A DNA stretch of 64,000 nt from Pseudomonadota bacterium (GCA_018823285.1 JAHJIQ010000003.1:124001-188000), one strand, 5' to 3'; counted from the first letter of the stretch, positions 36,389 through 46,207 are shown. Notes: generated from the sequence alone by a model not told the origin. A program made the numbers and translations.

Positions 36389-36507
36389 TTGAAAAACGAC
36401 TGGCTCAAATGAAAAAGCCGGAGTTTGTCAACCCGGCTGCCTATCCTTCCCGAATAGTATGCAACAACTTTCAAACACCAGCCCTGACTGTGTTCATGTG
36501 TTCTGCT

Positions 36508-36948
36508 TTAACAGGCACAATCATTGGAAAACATCGATATCCGGCCTAGATGTCTGCCGCCGGAAAATTCCGTCACCATCCAGGCTCTGACAATCTCGAG
36601 AATCAAACCGGGTCCCACAACCCTCGCCCCAAGACAGAGAACATTGGCGTTGTTGTGCTCACGGCTCATTCTGGCGGTAAAAATTTCATGGCAGAGGGCA
36701 CCGCGGATGGCGGGCGAACGGTTCGCAGCCATCGACATGCCGATCCCGGTCCCGCAGATCAGAATCCCCCGGTCGGCCTCACCGCCTTCCACAGAACTGC
36801 AGACCAGCCTGGCAAAATCCGGATAGTTGACAGAAGCTTCGGAATCACATCCATGATCAAGAACCACGTGACCCATCTCTTTAAGAAGCGAGAGGATCGA
36901 AGCCTTTACTGAATATCCGCCATGATCACATCCGACAGCTACTTTCAC
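36508..36948 (-). CDS. rpiB: Ribose-5-phosphate isomerase B
   Basis: 146 aa from the GTG at 36948, chosen because the family begins directly at KVAVGCDHGGY and AGGTGG lies 5 nt before it; an ATG at 36951 is the alternative. It interconverts ribose 5-phosphate and ribulose 5-phosphate. Motifs: CDHGGY, DHGCDSEASVNYPDFA, GILICGTGIGMSMAANR and HNNANVLCLGARV. The Cys in ICGTG is the catalytic base. The C-terminal tail is slightly unusual (SMFSNDCAC). Confidence 0.94.
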   Translation of the reverse strand: MKVAVGCDHGGYSVKASILSLLKEMGHVVLDHGCDSEASVNYPDFARLVCSSVEGGEADRGILICGTGIGMSMAANRSPAIRGALCHEIFTARMSREHNNANVLCLGARVVGPGLILEIVRAWMVTEFSGGRHLGRISMFSNDCAC

Positions 36949-36972
36949 CATACCCACCTGAAAAAAATTGAA

Positions 36973-38214
36973 CTACCCTTCAAACCGCTTCATCACCAGC
37001 ACCGCGTTTGTGCCCCCGAAGCCGAAAGAGTTGGACATCGCAGCCCTGATCTCCATTCTTCTTGCTTCGTTTGGCACATAGTCGAGATCGCAACCGGGAT
37101 CCGGATTCTGCAGATTGATCGTTGGGGGAGCGATCTGATGGTGAATGGCCAGAGCAGTGAAAACGGACTCTATGCCTCCCGCCCCGCCAAGCATATGTCC
37201 GGTCATGGACTTTGTTGAACTGATGGCAAGTTTTTCCGCATGCCCGCCATAAACCTTTTTGATGGCCCCTGTTTCAACAATATCATTCAGCGGAGTCGAT
37301 GTCCCATGGGCATTGATATAGTCGATTGCGTCGGGAGCCATTCCGGCATCCTGCAAAGCCATCTGCATACTGCGGACCGCACCGTTACCGTCATCGGGAG
37401 GCGCCGCCATATGATAGGCATCACCGCTCAAGCCGTACCCGCCGATTTCAGCATAAATTCGTGCCCCACGATTCAGGGCATGCGACAGCTCTTCAATGAC
37501 CAGCATCCCGCCGCCTTCAGCAATAATAAACCCATCCCGATCATTGTCGAAAGGCCTGGAGGCCCGCTCCGGATCATCATTCCTCCTGGAAAGGGCTTTC
37601 ATTGCATTGAAACCGCCCACGGCAAGAGAGCAGACCGTCGATTCGCTCCCTCCGGTTACCGCCACATCGCAGTCACCTCTGCTGATGGCGCGATACGCCT
37701 CACCCACCGCATGGGTCCCGGCAGCGCAGGCTGTGGTGACTGAAAGGTTGGGACCTTTGGCGCCGAGAAGGATCGAAGCCTGACCGGCACTCATATTGGA
37801 AATGACCATGGGGATGAAAAATGGGGTGATTTTTCGCGGCCCCCGCTCCAGAGCGATCTGGTGGTATTTCTCAATGGTCGGCAGTCCACCGATGCCGTTT
37901 CCGGTGTAAACACCGACCCGGTGAGCATTGTCATCCGTGATCACCAGACCGGCATCGTCACGGGCCATCAGGGCTGAAGCAACTGCATACTGAACAAAAA
38001 GTTCAAGATGCTTGGCCACCTTCTGGTCAATATATTTCTCGACCTCGAAATCCCTGACCTCGGCCGCGATCTTGACCGCATAATCACTTGTGTCAAAGCG
38101 GGTGATCAGACCAACACCACTGCGCCCGGCACACAAGGCTTCCCAGGTTTTCTCAACTCCGGTTCCGAGCGGGGTCACCAGACCGGCCCCTGTTACTACA
38201 ACTCTTCTGTTCAC
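36973..38214 (-). CDS. fabF: Beta-ketoacyl-ACP synthase II
   Basis: 413 aa. It elongates acyl-ACP by decarboxylative condensation with malonyl-ACP. The catalytic triad is Cys in TTACAAGTHA, His in AHGTSTPLND and His in TGHMLGGAGG. GTG start with SD GGGAG. Followed 5'-ward by acpP and fabG on the same strand. Confidence 0.96.
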   Translation of the reverse strand: MNRRVVVTGAGLVTPLGTGVEKTWEALCAGRSGVGLITRFDTSDYAVKIAAEVRDFEVEKYIDQKVAKHLELFVQYAVASALMARDDAGLVITDDNAHRVGVYTGNGIGGLPTIEKYHQIALERGPRKITPFFIPMVISNMSAGQASILLGAKGPNLSVTTACAAGTHAVGEAYRAISRGDCDVAVTGGSESTVCSLAVGGFNAMKALSRRNDDPERASRPFDNDRDGFIIAEGGGMLVIEELSHALNRGARIYAEIGGYGLSGDAYHMAAPPDDGNGAVRSMQMALQDAGMAPDAIDYINAHGTSTPLNDIVETGAIKKVYGGHAEKLAISSTKSMTGHMLGGAGGIESVFTALAIHHQIAPPTINLQNPDPGCDLDYVPNEARRMEIRAAMSNSFGFGGTNAVLVMKRFEG

Positions 38215-38292
38215 CTGTCACTCCCTGCCAAGCAGTGGCGGCTGGAAATATTAATCAAAGAGCCTGAAACTGAATTCACTGTTTCAAGAAAA

Positions 38293-38526
38293 TCAACCGG
38301 CAACTTTGTTGACGTGCTCAATGGCATCCTTGACGGTGGTGATCTTTTCGGCGACTTCATCTGCGATTTCAATATCAAAAGCTTCTTCCATGGCCATGAT
38401 CAGCTCCACCAGATCAAGGGAGTCAGCGCCAAGATCGTCAACAAACGAGGCACCCGGAACAACCTTGTCTTTATCAACGCTCAGCTGCTCGGCAATAATA
38501 TCAATAAGTTTTGCTTCTGCGGACAT
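38293..38526 (-). CDS. acpP: Acyl carrier protein
   Basis: A 77-aa acidic carrier with the phosphopantetheine-attachment serine in [24 protein letters not shown]. It lies between fabG and fabF as in most bacteria and carries intermediates for the neighbouring enzymes. Confidence 0.98.
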   Translation of the reverse strand: MSAEAKLIDIIAEQLSVDKDKVVPGASFVDDLGADSLDLVELIMAMEEAFDIEIADEVAEKITTVKDAIEHVNKVAG

Positions 38527-38573
38527 AGTATTACTCCTTAATAGTTATCAAAAAAATTTATCACACTTCTTTA

Positions 38574-39320
38574 TTATCCCATGAACATGCCGCCATTCAC
38601 ATGAATGAACTGGCCGGTCACGTAACACGCATCATCAGAAGCCAGATAGGCTACAGCGGCGGCAACATCCGCAGCAGACCCCATGGCTTTCATCGGTATT
38701 TCGGCAAGAATTTTCTCCTTGACCTCCTCGGACAGACCGCTGGTCATGTCCGTGTCAATATAGCCCGGGGCAACCCCGTTTACCGTGATCCCTCTGGAAG
38801 CAAGCTCCCTGGCAACAGAACGGGTCAGTCCGACCAGACCGGCCTTGGCGGCGGAATAATTAACCTGCCCCGCATTGCCGAGAAAACCAATCACCGAACT
38901 GATATTGATGATCCGGCCCCAGCGCTGTTTCATCATCGGCCTGGTCACCGCCTTGATGCAGTTGAAAGCGCCTTTCAGGTTGGTATCAAGAACCTGGTCC
39001 CAGTCGGATTCTTTCATCTTCATCAGTAAACCGTCCCGGGTTATACCGGCATTATTTACCACTATATCGATCCGACCGCAATCTTCGATAATTTTTGCCA
39101 TCGCAGAATCAACGCCGGCCGAATCGGCAACATCAAACCGGTACAGCTTTGCATCCCCTCCGGCCTCGGCAACTGCGGCAACTGTCTCCTCACCGGCTGC
39201 GGGGTTACTGACATAGTTCACCACAACCCTAGCGCCCATTCCGGAAAGCTTCAGGCAGATCTCTCTGCCGATCCCCCTGCTGCCGCCGGTCACCACCGCA
39301 ACTCTGCCCTCAAGGCTCAT
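38574..39320 (-). CDS. fabG: 3-oxoacyl-ACP reductase
   Basis: A 248-aa SDR enzyme: NADPH-binding TGGSRGIGREI, NNAGITRDGLLMKM, catalytic Ser-Tyr-Lys in ISSVIGFLGNAGQVNYSAAKAG, and the C-terminus TGQFIHVNGGMFMG. It lies 2 bp after the etfA stop, with SD GGAGGAG, so it is tightly coupled to the electron-transfer flavoprotein genes. Confidence 0.97.
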   Translation of the reverse strand: MSLEGRVAVVTGGSRGIGREICLKLSGMGARVVVNYVSNPAAGEETVAAVAEAGGDAKLYRFDVADSAGVDSAMAKIIEDCGRIDIVVNNAGITRDGLLMKMKESDWDQVLDTNLKGAFNCIKAVTRPMMKQRWGRIINISSVIGFLGNAGQVNYSAAKAGLVGLTRSVARELASRGITVNGVAPGYIDTDMTSGLSEEVKEKILAEIPMKAMGSAADVAAAVAYLASDDACYVTGQFIHVNGGMFMG

Positions 39321-39322
39321 TT

Positions 39323-40525
39323 TCAGCTCCTCCCGCCTGCCTGGCGCTCCTTCAGGCGTTCAATCAGTTTCGGCACTACCACGGAAACATCACCAACGAT
39401 CCCGTACGTTGCCACATCAAAGATCGGGGCGTGCGGGTCACGATTTATGGCAACAATATTATCGGATGACTGCATGCCGACCATGTGCTGGATTGCACCG
39501 GATATGCCGCAGGCAATATACAATTTCGGGCAGACGGTTTTACCGGTCTGTCCCACCTGATGCGGATAGGCAATCCAGCCGTTATCGACTGCCGCCCTTG
39601 AAGCGGCGATCGCCCCGCCAAGAAGCGCGGCCAGTTCACGGATCATGGCAAACCCTTTCTCACTTTCAAGGCCACGTCCTCCTGCGACCAGAACATCCGC
39701 TTCATTGATGTTGGTCTGTTCTGATTCTTCCTTGACGCTTCGCAAAACCCTTACTCTGGACTGGATACGGGTTTTATCAGGGTCAATTTTTATGACCTCG
39801 CCCTTGCGGGAAATGTCCTTGGCAATTGCTTTCATCACCAGGGGTCTTACCGTGGCCATCTGCGGTCGGTTAGCCGGACACTCGATAGTCGCCATGATAT
39901 TCCCGCCGAATGCCGGCCTGGTCTGCAGGAGCATTCCATCTTCCTCGCGGATGGCAAGTCCGGTGCAATCTGCGGTCAATCCTGTTCCGAGCATGGTGGC
40001 AAGCCGTGGAATGAAAGAGCGGCCAATGGCGGTGGCCCCAGCCAGAACAATCTCCGGTTGATGCTCGCGGATCAGATCCTCCATGACGTTGCCGTAGGCG
40101 TCATCAGTGAAGTGGGCAAGGGCGGGATCATCGGCCACATAAACCCGGTCCGCGCCGTAAGCGACAAGATCATCGGCCTCATTTGCAAAACCGGAACCGA
40201 TCAGGACTGCTGAAAGCGGCACGTTCCGCTGATCGGCAAGCTTGCGGCCGATCCCGAGCAGTTCATAGGCAACCTGCGCCACCTTCCCGTTCCGGAACTC
40301 GGCATACACCCAGACCCCGGACCATTGAGAAAGATCCTCTTTGCCTTCTTTTTCAGCCTTGTCAATACTTAAGGCCTCAACTTCACAGACATCGACACAG
40401 CTGCCGCAGAGGGTGCAGCTGTCCCCCACCACGGCATGTCCGCCTTCGACCTTAATGGCCCCGAAAGTACAGGTCTCTTCGCAGAGTCCGCAGCCGATAC
40501 ACGCTTCAATGTCGATCTTTAACAT
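39323..40525 (-). CDS. etfA: Electron transfer flavoprotein alpha subunit fused to a 2[4Fe-4S] ferredoxin domain
   Basis: A 400-aa EtfA. Residues 1-60 form a ferredoxin with two cluster motifs (CIGCGLCEETC, CTLCGSCVDVC). The FAD-binding EtfA core follows (VLIGSGFANEADDLVAYG, VLAGATAIGRSFIPRLAT, and the C-terminal SGAIQHMVGMQSSDNIVAIN). Such ferredoxin-fused EtfA subunits are known from caffeyl-CoA reductase CarE in acetogens. Here it lies between fabG and etfB in a fatty-acid cluster. Whether electrons enter from ferredoxin or leave to it cannot be told. Confidence 0.92.
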   Translation of the reverse strand: MLKIDIEACIGCGLCEETCTFGAIKVEGGHAVVGDSCTLCGSCVDVCEVEALSIDKAEKEGKEDLSQWSGVWVYAEFRNGKVAQVAYELLGIGRKLADQRNVPLSAVLIGSGFANEADDLVAYGADRVYVADDPALAHFTDDAYGNVMEDLIREHQPEIVLAGATAIGRSFIPRLATMLGTGLTADCTGLAIREEDGMLLQTRPAFGGNIMATIECPANRPQMATVRPLVMKAIAKDISRKGEVIKIDPDKTRIQSRVRVLRSVKEESEQTNINEADVLVAGGRGLESEKGFAMIRELAALLGGAIAASRAAVDNGWIAYPHQVGQTGKTVCPKLYIACGISGAIQHMVGMQSSDNIVAINRDPHAPIFDVATYGIVGDVSVVVPKLIERLKERQAGGRS

Positions 40526-40653
40526 GAAAAAACCCGTTTATCTTATCTAATGTAGAGGTCATCTGTCATATTCCTCTCTGAGGAAAAAAAGGGGGCGAGC
40601 CAAAGTCCTTTCAGAAAAAAAAAAACGCTTTTGCCACGAACAAACAGAAATCG

Positions 40654-41433
40654 TTAGAGAAGCGGCTCTAGTTTTGTCAGGAGTTGGTCAACCTGTTCAT
40701 CAACCGTCCCTTCAAGCATGCAGCGCTCCGCACTGAATTGCGGAGAAAACACCTTGACGACCCAGGTGGGTGAGCCGTTCAGGCCCAGTTGTTCCGGGTC
40801 TGCACCGATATCTGAAGCATTTAAAACTGCCGCCTTCATGCCTTTGGCTTTCATCTTGCCCTTCAGGGATGGAACCCGCGGCTCGTTAATCTCTTTCACG
40901 ACAGTGAGCAATACCGGCAGCGCAACTTCCAGCTCGTCATATCCATCATCCATCAATCTTTCCAGCCGCATAACCCCGCTGGAAACATCATTGATCTTTC
41001 GAACATACGCGACAAAAGGGATCTGCAACCGCTGCGCCAGACCCGGCCCAACCTGGGCAGTGTCGCCGTCAATGGCCTGTTTGCCGCAAAGTATCAGATC
41101 AAAACCGCCAAGCTTTTCAACGGCCCTGGAAAGAGTGTAGGTCGTGGCCAGGGTATCGGAACCGGCAAATGCCCGGTCGGAAACGAGAACGGCTTCATCA
41201 GCGCCGCAGGAGACCGCATCACGCAGGGTCTCTTCCGCCTGGGGAGGGCCCATGGTCAGAACAGTCACTGTGCCGCCGTGTTTTTCCTTCAGCCGAACCG
41301 CCTCTTCGAGAGCATGCCGGTCAAAGGGGTTCATGATGCTTTCAACCCCCTCCCGGGCCAGGGTATTGGTCTTCGGATCCAGACGAACGTCTTTGGCATC
41401 CGGCACCTGCTTCACACACACTAGAATCTTCAT
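40654..41433 (-). CDS. etfB: Electron transfer flavoprotein beta subunit
   Basis: A 259-aa EtfB with CVKQVPDAKDVRLDPKTNTL, MNPFDRHALEEAVRLKE, LTMGPPQAEETLRDAVSCG, AIDGDTAQVGPGLAQRL and the signature VALPVLLTVVKEINEPRVPS. It pairs with the ferredoxin-fused EtfA. Its start codon shares one base with the stop of the upstream acyl-CoA dehydrogenase gene. A 128-bp gap with an A-run separates it from etfA. Confidence 0.95.
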   Translation of the reverse strand: MKILVCVKQVPDAKDVRLDPKTNTLAREGVESIMNPFDRHALEEAVRLKEKHGGTVTVLTMGPPQAEETLRDAVSCGADEAVLVSDRAFAGSDTLATTYTLSRAVEKLGGFDLILCGKQAIDGDTAQVGPGLAQRLQIPFVAYVRKINDVSSGVMRLERLMDDGYDELEVALPVLLTVVKEINEPRVPSLKGKMKAKGMKAAVLNASDIGADPEQLGLNGSPTWVVKVFSPQFSAERCMLEGTVDEQVDQLLTKLEPLL

Positions 41434-42587
41434 CAGCTTCTTGAATACTCCTTGTTAAGCGCCTGCCCGATCACGTTTCGCTGGATCTGGTTCGTCCCCT
41501 CATATATCTGTAGAATCTTGGCATCCCGCATCATTTTTTCAACCGGATATTCACGCATGTAACCATAACCTGCCAGAATCTGGACAGCGTCGGTGGTCAC
41601 TTTCATGGCCATATCCGTCGCCATCACCTTGCACATTGAGGAAGGCTTGGACACATCCTTGACTCCGGTGTCGATATGCCTTGCCGCAGCATAAACCAGG
41701 GCCCTGGAAGCCTCAAGCTGGATGGCCATATCGGCCAGGATATGCTGCACGGCCTGGAAGGAGATAATCGGTTTCCCGAACTGAACTCTCTGTTTGGCGT
41801 AATTGACGGCTTCGTCAAGGGCTGCCTGGCCAAGACCGACACCCAGGGAGGCGATCCCGGGACGGGACAGGTCGAGGGTTTTCATCACCGTAAAAAAGCC
41901 GGTCCCTTCGCGACCGATCATGCGGTCCTTCGGGATGCGGCAATCCTTGAAGATGAGCTCCCGGGTTGACGATGCTCTTATCCCAAGCTTTTTCTCCTTG
42001 GCGCCGTAAGAAAATCCGGGGTCGGAACTTTCAACCACGAACATACTCGCCCCACGCGGGCCTTTAGTGCGATCCGTGATGGCGATCACCGAATAGATTT
42101 CGGCATCTCCACCATTGGTAATCCACTGTTTGGTTCCGTTCAATACCCATTCATCACCATCAAGGACGGCCGTGGTCTGAATCCCGGATGCATCGCTGCC
42201 GGCGTTGGCCTCGGTCAGGCCGAAAGCGGCCCACTTCTTGCCGCTGGCAATAACGGGCATGTACTTCTTTTTCATCTCTTCACTACCGGAGATCAGAATC
42301 GGATAGGCACCGAGGGCGCTGGCGGCAAAGCTCGTCGCAATCCCCACACAACCGCGGGCAAACTGCTCAAGGGCCAGCACCATATCGAAGCTGCCGCCCC
42401 CGAAACCACCATACTCCTCTGGAATATAAAGACCGAAGAGGTCGGCCTGGGCGACCTCCTTCAGGATCTCGGTAGGGAATTCCTCTTTTTCGTCAAGTTC
42501 CGCGCGCTGAGGAATGATTTTCTCGTCGGTGATCTGTCGAGCCACGTCCACGATCATCTGCTGCTCTTCAGAAAGAAAGTAATTCAC
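41433..42587 (-). CDS. Acyl-CoA dehydrogenase
   Basis: A 384-aa flavoprotein of the short/medium-chain acyl-CoA dehydrogenase type. N-terminal helices begin MNYFLSEEQQMIVDVARQI, FAD and substrate loops are FGLTEANAGSDASGIQT and WITNGGDAEIY, and the catalytic Glu lies in LQIYEGTNQIQRN. GTG start. One base overlap with etfB ties it to the Etf pair. In this cluster, which has no visible enoyl-ACP reductase, it might act as the enoyl reductase or as a branch to beta-oxidation; the sequence cannot decide. Confidence 0.93.
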   Translation of the reverse strand: MNYFLSEEQQMIVDVARQITDEKIIPQRAELDEKEEFPTEILKEVAQADLFGLYIPEEYGGFGGGSFDMVLALEQFARGCVGIATSFAASALGAYPILISGSEEMKKKYMPVIASGKKWAAFGLTEANAGSDASGIQTTAVLDGDEWVLNGTKQWITNGGDAEIYSVIAITDRTKGPRGASMFVVESSDPGFSYGAKEKKLGIRASSTRELIFKDCRIPKDRMIGREGTGFFTVMKTLDLSRPGIASLGVGLGQAALDEAVNYAKQRVQFGKPIISFQAVQHILADMAIQLEASRALVYAAARHIDTGVKDVSKPSSMCKVMATDMAMKVTTDAVQILAGYGYMREYPVEKMMRDAKILQIYEGTNQIQRNVIGQALNKEYSRS

Positions 42588-42646
42588 ATGCTCACCCCGT
42601 AATTTGGATTTACAAATTTATATTTTTTACAATCGAAGAATGACGC

Positions 42647-43672
42647 CTACCACCGGAGAATTTCAGCCCCCCAGGTAAAACCTCCGCCGAAGGCACATGT
42701 AAGGATCAGGTCTCCTTTTTTCAGCAACCCGCCCCGGTTGGCTTCATCCAGCGCTATGGGAACAGTTGCCGCCGATGTATTACCATACTTATGAATATTT
42801 ATGAATATTTTTTCCTTCGGAACGCCTATCCTTTCACCCAGATTATGGAGAATCCTGATATTGGCCTGATGGGGTATGATCCAGTCGATATCCGGCCCTT
42901 TGACTCCGGCCGCCTCCAGGACCTGATCGATCGAGCTTTCCATGGCCAGAACCGCATTCTTGAAAACTTCCCGCCCGGACATCCGGATATAGGAACCATC
43001 ATCAGGACGAGGACAACCGAGCCTGGCGGGATCGAAATCAGCAGCCTCTGTCCGGTCCATACCAAGGTAGGGATTCATGCTCGGCGCCGCGTTCATATAG
43101 AGCAGGTCGCCAAGCCGGCCGTCCGAAAACAATTTGCTGGCGAGAAGGCCGCGGCCGCTCTCATCAGCACCGACGATCACCGCTCCGGCGCCGTCCCCGA
43201 AGAGCACACAGGTATTACGATCCTTCCAGTTGACCCTGGCCGAGAGATTTTCGGCGCCGATCACCAGAATCTTTTTGTCCGGATATGCCCGGATCTGTTT
43301 GTCGGCAAGCTCCAGACCATAGATAAAACCTGAACAGGCTGCCGACAGATCGAAGGCAAAGGCATTGACCGCGCCGATCTCCTTCTGGACCAGACAGGCG
43401 CATGAAGGCATGGTCATTTCAGAAGTGATGGTCCCGACAATGATCATCCCGATCTCTTCGGCGGTGATGCCGGCCATTGCCATGGCACGCCGCGCGGCTT
43501 CGGCGGATATTTTCGATGTTTCTTCACCGGGCCCGGCAATCCGGCGGCTGCTTATTCCCGTTCGAGAAGTGATCCACTCGTCGGAAGTTTCAACGAGCTT
43601 CTCAAGTTCACCGTTGGTCAGCACATATTCGGGAAGATACGAGCCGGTTCCCTGGATAACCCCGCGAATCAT
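42647..43672 (-). CDS. fabH: Beta-ketoacyl-ACP synthase III
   Basis: 341 aa. It starts fatty-acid synthesis by condensing acetyl-CoA with malonyl-ACP. The triad is Cys in DLSAACSGFIYGLE, His in IIPHQANIRI and Asn in KYGNTSAATVPIAL. Overlaps the plsX stop by ATGA, with GGGGAG inside the end of plsX acting as SD. Confidence 0.97.
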   Translation of the reverse strand: MIRGVIQGTGSYLPEYVLTNGELEKLVETSDEWITSRTGISSRRIAGPGEETSKISAEAARRAMAMAGITAEEIGMIIVGTITSEMTMPSCACLVQKEIGAVNAFAFDLSAACSGFIYGLELADKQIRAYPDKKILVIGAENLSARVNWKDRNTCVLFGDGAGAVIVGADESGRGLLASKLFSDGRLGDLLYMNAAPSMNPYLGMDRTEAADFDPARLGCPRPDDGSYIRMSGREVFKNAVLAMESSIDQVLEAAGVKGPDIDWIIPHQANIRILHNLGERIGVPKEKIFINIHKYGNTSAATVPIALDEANRGGLLKKGDLILTCAFGGGFTWGAEILRW

Positions 43673-44721
43673 GACATCTCCCCTTCAGGAATCTCACTCC
43701 CGTTCCCATCAACACTTTCAATGTCAATATCCGATTCGGCCAGATTACTGAGGATTCTTTCGTTCACTTTATTCTGTACCATTTCAGAGGCGACAAAGAT
43801 GGCGTTCTTGATTGCCTGGGAGTTGGAACGACCATGACAGACGATACCGGTTCCCTTCACCCCGAGGAGCGGGGCACCGCCGTACTCTGCGTAATCAATT
43901 TTTTTCCTGAACCGGGAAAAAGCCCCTCTGGACAATAGATACCCTAGCTTGGCCATTGGACTTTTCGATATCTCTTCCCGCAACATGCTGGTGAGTGCAA
44001 GAGCAAGACCCTCGCTGATCTTCAAACAGACATTGCCGACAAAGCCATCGCAGACAATCACATCAACGTCACCAAGAAAGGTGTCGCCGCCTTCAATATT
44101 GCCGATATAGTTCAGGGAGCTCAGACGGAACAGTTCGTCGGTTTTTTTCACCAGACTGTTGCCTTTCCCTCTTTCCTCACCGATACTCAATACGCCGACC
44201 CTGGGGCTGTCGCTGCCGAGAATGACTTCGGCAAAGGCGGAGGCCATGATTCCGAACTGAAAGAGATGCTTCGGACGACAGTCGACATTGGCCCCGACAT
44301 CCATCATGACTACCGGTTTTTTCAGGGTCGGGAAGATACTGGCAATTCCAGGTCGGGAGATATTTTTCAGCCGGCCGAGCGAACGGACCGCTGCAGCCAT
44401 GGTGGCGCCGGAATTGCCGGCACTGACCACTGCATCAACCTTGCCTGCTTTCTGATGATCGAACGCTACGGAAATGGAAGAATCCCGCTTTCGGCGAACC
44501 GCATCTATAGGCGATTCGGCCATATCGACCACTTCAGTGGTATGGACAATGTGAAGACGGCCTGTATTGTTCAGGCCGTTCATTTTCAGGATTGAAGAAA
44601 GGGTATTCTCATCACCAAAAAGGGTCACCTCGAGATCTGATTCAGTCACTGCCTGGTAAGCTCCAACCAGCAACTCCTCAGAACCACGGTCACCCCCCAT
44701 GGCATCAAGCGCAATATGCAC
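43669..44721 (-). CDS. plsX: Phosphate acyltransferase PlsX
   Basis: A 350-aa enzyme converting acyl-ACP to acyl-phosphate for glycerolipid synthesis. Motifs: ALDAMGGDRGSEELL, SAGNSGATMAAA, GMDVGAN-like MMDVGANVDCRP, DVIVCDGFVGNVCLKISEG. GTG start. It lies 9 bp from rpmF, and the rpmF-plsX-fabH order is the classical one. Confidence 0.97.
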   Translation of the reverse strand: MHIALDAMGGDRGSEELLVGAYQAVTESDLEVTLFGDENTLSSILKMNGLNNTGRLHIVHTTEVVDMAESPIDAVRRKRDSSISVAFDHQKAGKVDAVVSAGNSGATMAAAVRSLGRLKNISRPGIASIFPTLKKPVVMMDVGANVDCRPKHLFQFGIMASAFAEVILGSDSPRVGVLSIGEERGKGNSLVKKTDELFRLSSLNYIGNIEGGDTFLGDVDVIVCDGFVGNVCLKISEGLALALTSMLREEISKSPMAKLGYLLSRGAFSRFRKKIDYAEYGGAPLLGVKGTGIVCHGRSNSQAIKNAIFVASEMVQNKVNERILSNLAESDIDIESVDGNGSEIPEGEMS

Positions 44722-44730
44722 TATGCCACC

Positions 44731-44922
44731 CTATTCCAACTCGTCCTCGTCTAGCTTGACAACAGTCCTTCCCTTATATGTCCCGCACCCTGAACATAAA
44801 GTATGCGGCAGCTTCGGCTCGCCGCAGCTGGAGCAGGTTGAAACAGCCGGTCCCGTCAATGCATCATGGGCACGACGTTTTCTGGTTCTGGAATGTGAAT
44901 GTCTTCTTTTGGGTAATGCCAT
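44731..44922 (-). CDS. rpmF: 50S ribosomal protein L32
   Basis: 63 aa from the ATG at 44922, preceded by SD GGAGGA. MALPKRRHSHSRTRKRRAHDAL and the Cys pairs of CSSCGEPKLPHTLCSGCGTYKG (zinc-binding form) identify it. Located between DUF177 and plsX as usual. Confidence 0.97.
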   Translation of the reverse strand: MALPKRRHSHSRTRKRRAHDALTGPAVSTCSSCGEPKLPHTLCSGCGTYKGRTVVKLDEDELE

Positions 44923-45009
44923 CTGTTCCTCCATATCCGGATATAGTTACATCCGTGATTTATTACGTGAAATCGGCCGGGACATCACTGTCCCGCCCCT
45001 TGAATCTTT

Positions 45010-45552
45010 TTATTTGTCGATCAATTGCCCCAATACACTGAATGGGGTTTCAGCAGATTTGTCAGGACACCCACATTTCCCAAGGTTGAGATTGTGACCG
45101 CAGCCCGCACATAATCCGAGACAGTTTTCAGCGCACAGCTTTTTGACAGGATAGGCAAGAACAACCTGCTGCTCAAGGATGGAACTTATGTCCACCGCCG
45201 TACCTTCAAAAAACACCACGTCCATTTCACTGCTGTCACACTGGTACTCTTTAGCCTCCTGCCCATCAGCCTCTCCAGCCTGTTCAAGCGTCAGACTGAA
45301 CTCGATGGTCTCCGGCAGATTAAATTCTTCCAGACAGCGATCACACTCCAGCGCATAAACCAGATCAATTGATCCGCTGGCCATCAGTCGTTCCTGGCGC
45401 CGCTCAAGAAAGATTCTGGCCTCCAGTTTCCCGGATCTCTTGATCTCACTGTCTGGAAACCAGGAAACATCACTCACCTGCAGCTCAAGACCTTCCTCAG
45501 GAATCTCAGTAAGTTGTACCTGCAAAACAGAACTCCGGGGAAGAATGGACAA
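45010..45552 (-). CDS. DUF177 (YceD-like) protein
   Basis: 180 aa. A pair of zinc-like Cys clusters (CDRCLEEF, CAENCLGLCAGCGHNLNLGKCGC) and the strand pattern LEARIFLERRQERLMASGSI suit DUF177, usually co-transcribed with rpmF and linked to 23S rRNA or ribosome assembly in other bacteria. A TTG start at 45552 is the only possible initiation codon near the family start. In E. coli and plants family members affect 23S rRNA. Confidence 0.9.
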   Translation of the reverse strand: MSILPRSSVLQVQLTEIPEEGLELQVSDVSWFPDSEIKRSGKLEARIFLERRQERLMASGSIDLVYALECDRCLEEFNLPETIEFSLTLEQAGEADGQEAKEYQCDSSEMDVVFFEGTAVDISSILEQQVVLAYPVKKLCAENCLGLCAGCGHNLNLGKCGCPDKSAETPFSVLGQLIDK

Positions 45553-45700
45553 GCCCGCTGTATAAACCGGTGAATTATACGTTTTTCTTTTTCGATGTCA
45601 AGCGATTTAACCGTACCCGCAAAGAGCCTTAAAGCAGCAGGGATTTCCTGCTCAGGAAGGGGCCTGCAAGAGGCTTCCGCGCCTCAATCTGAAACAACAC

Positions 45701-46207
45701 TCAGCGCCATTTCAAAACGATCTGCCACCGGAGCCAGCTGGCCAGAGAAACGGCTATGACCAGATTGATCACCCAGCGCCCATATTGGTCTCTGATCATT
45801 TCATCTGCATAACTGCCGATCAACAGCCCCATCGGGTAGGTGAAAAGGATGGTGTAAAAAACAATGAATCCGATCAGGAAGGCAAAGAGGACCAGAAAAC
45901 CAGCCTGGAGTCGACCGGTATCCCTCTCAAGTCGATCCTGGAGTTTCAACAGGTGCCTTTCAAAATAGAACGCTCCCGCTCCCGGAATAAATGATAACGG
46001 GGCGGCCGCAGCGACAAGCCAGAGGCCGGTTTGGAATCTGTAATAAAAGATCAGAGTGAGTGCGGTAATCAGGAAAACACTCAGCAGGCCATAGGGAATA
46101 GGAGATTCTGGAAATTTAATCCCTCCGCCTAAAACGCCTCCTGCGCCTGATCCAAAAAACCTGAAAGAGGTCCAGCCGCCCTTTTTTCTTAAGGCCCTGC
46201 GATGCAT
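45701..46207 (-). CDS. Hypothetical membrane protein
   Basis: 168 aa with TM segments at about 41-57, 60-77, 103-128 and 142-160 and a basic amphipathic linker (HLLKLQDRLERDTGRLQ). Not recognised. It begins 34 bp after the stop of the cyclic-nucleotide-binding gene on the same strand, so it may be the last gene of the mla operon. Confidence 0.65.
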   Translation of the reverse strand: MHRRALRKKGGWTSFRFFGSGAGGVLGGGIKFPESPIPYGLLSVFLITALTLIFYYRFQTGLWLVAAAAPLSFIPGAGAFYFERHLLKLQDRLERDTGRLQAGFLVLFAFLIGFIVFYTILFTYPMGLLIGSYADEMIRDQYGRWVINLVIAVSLASWLRWQIVLKWR

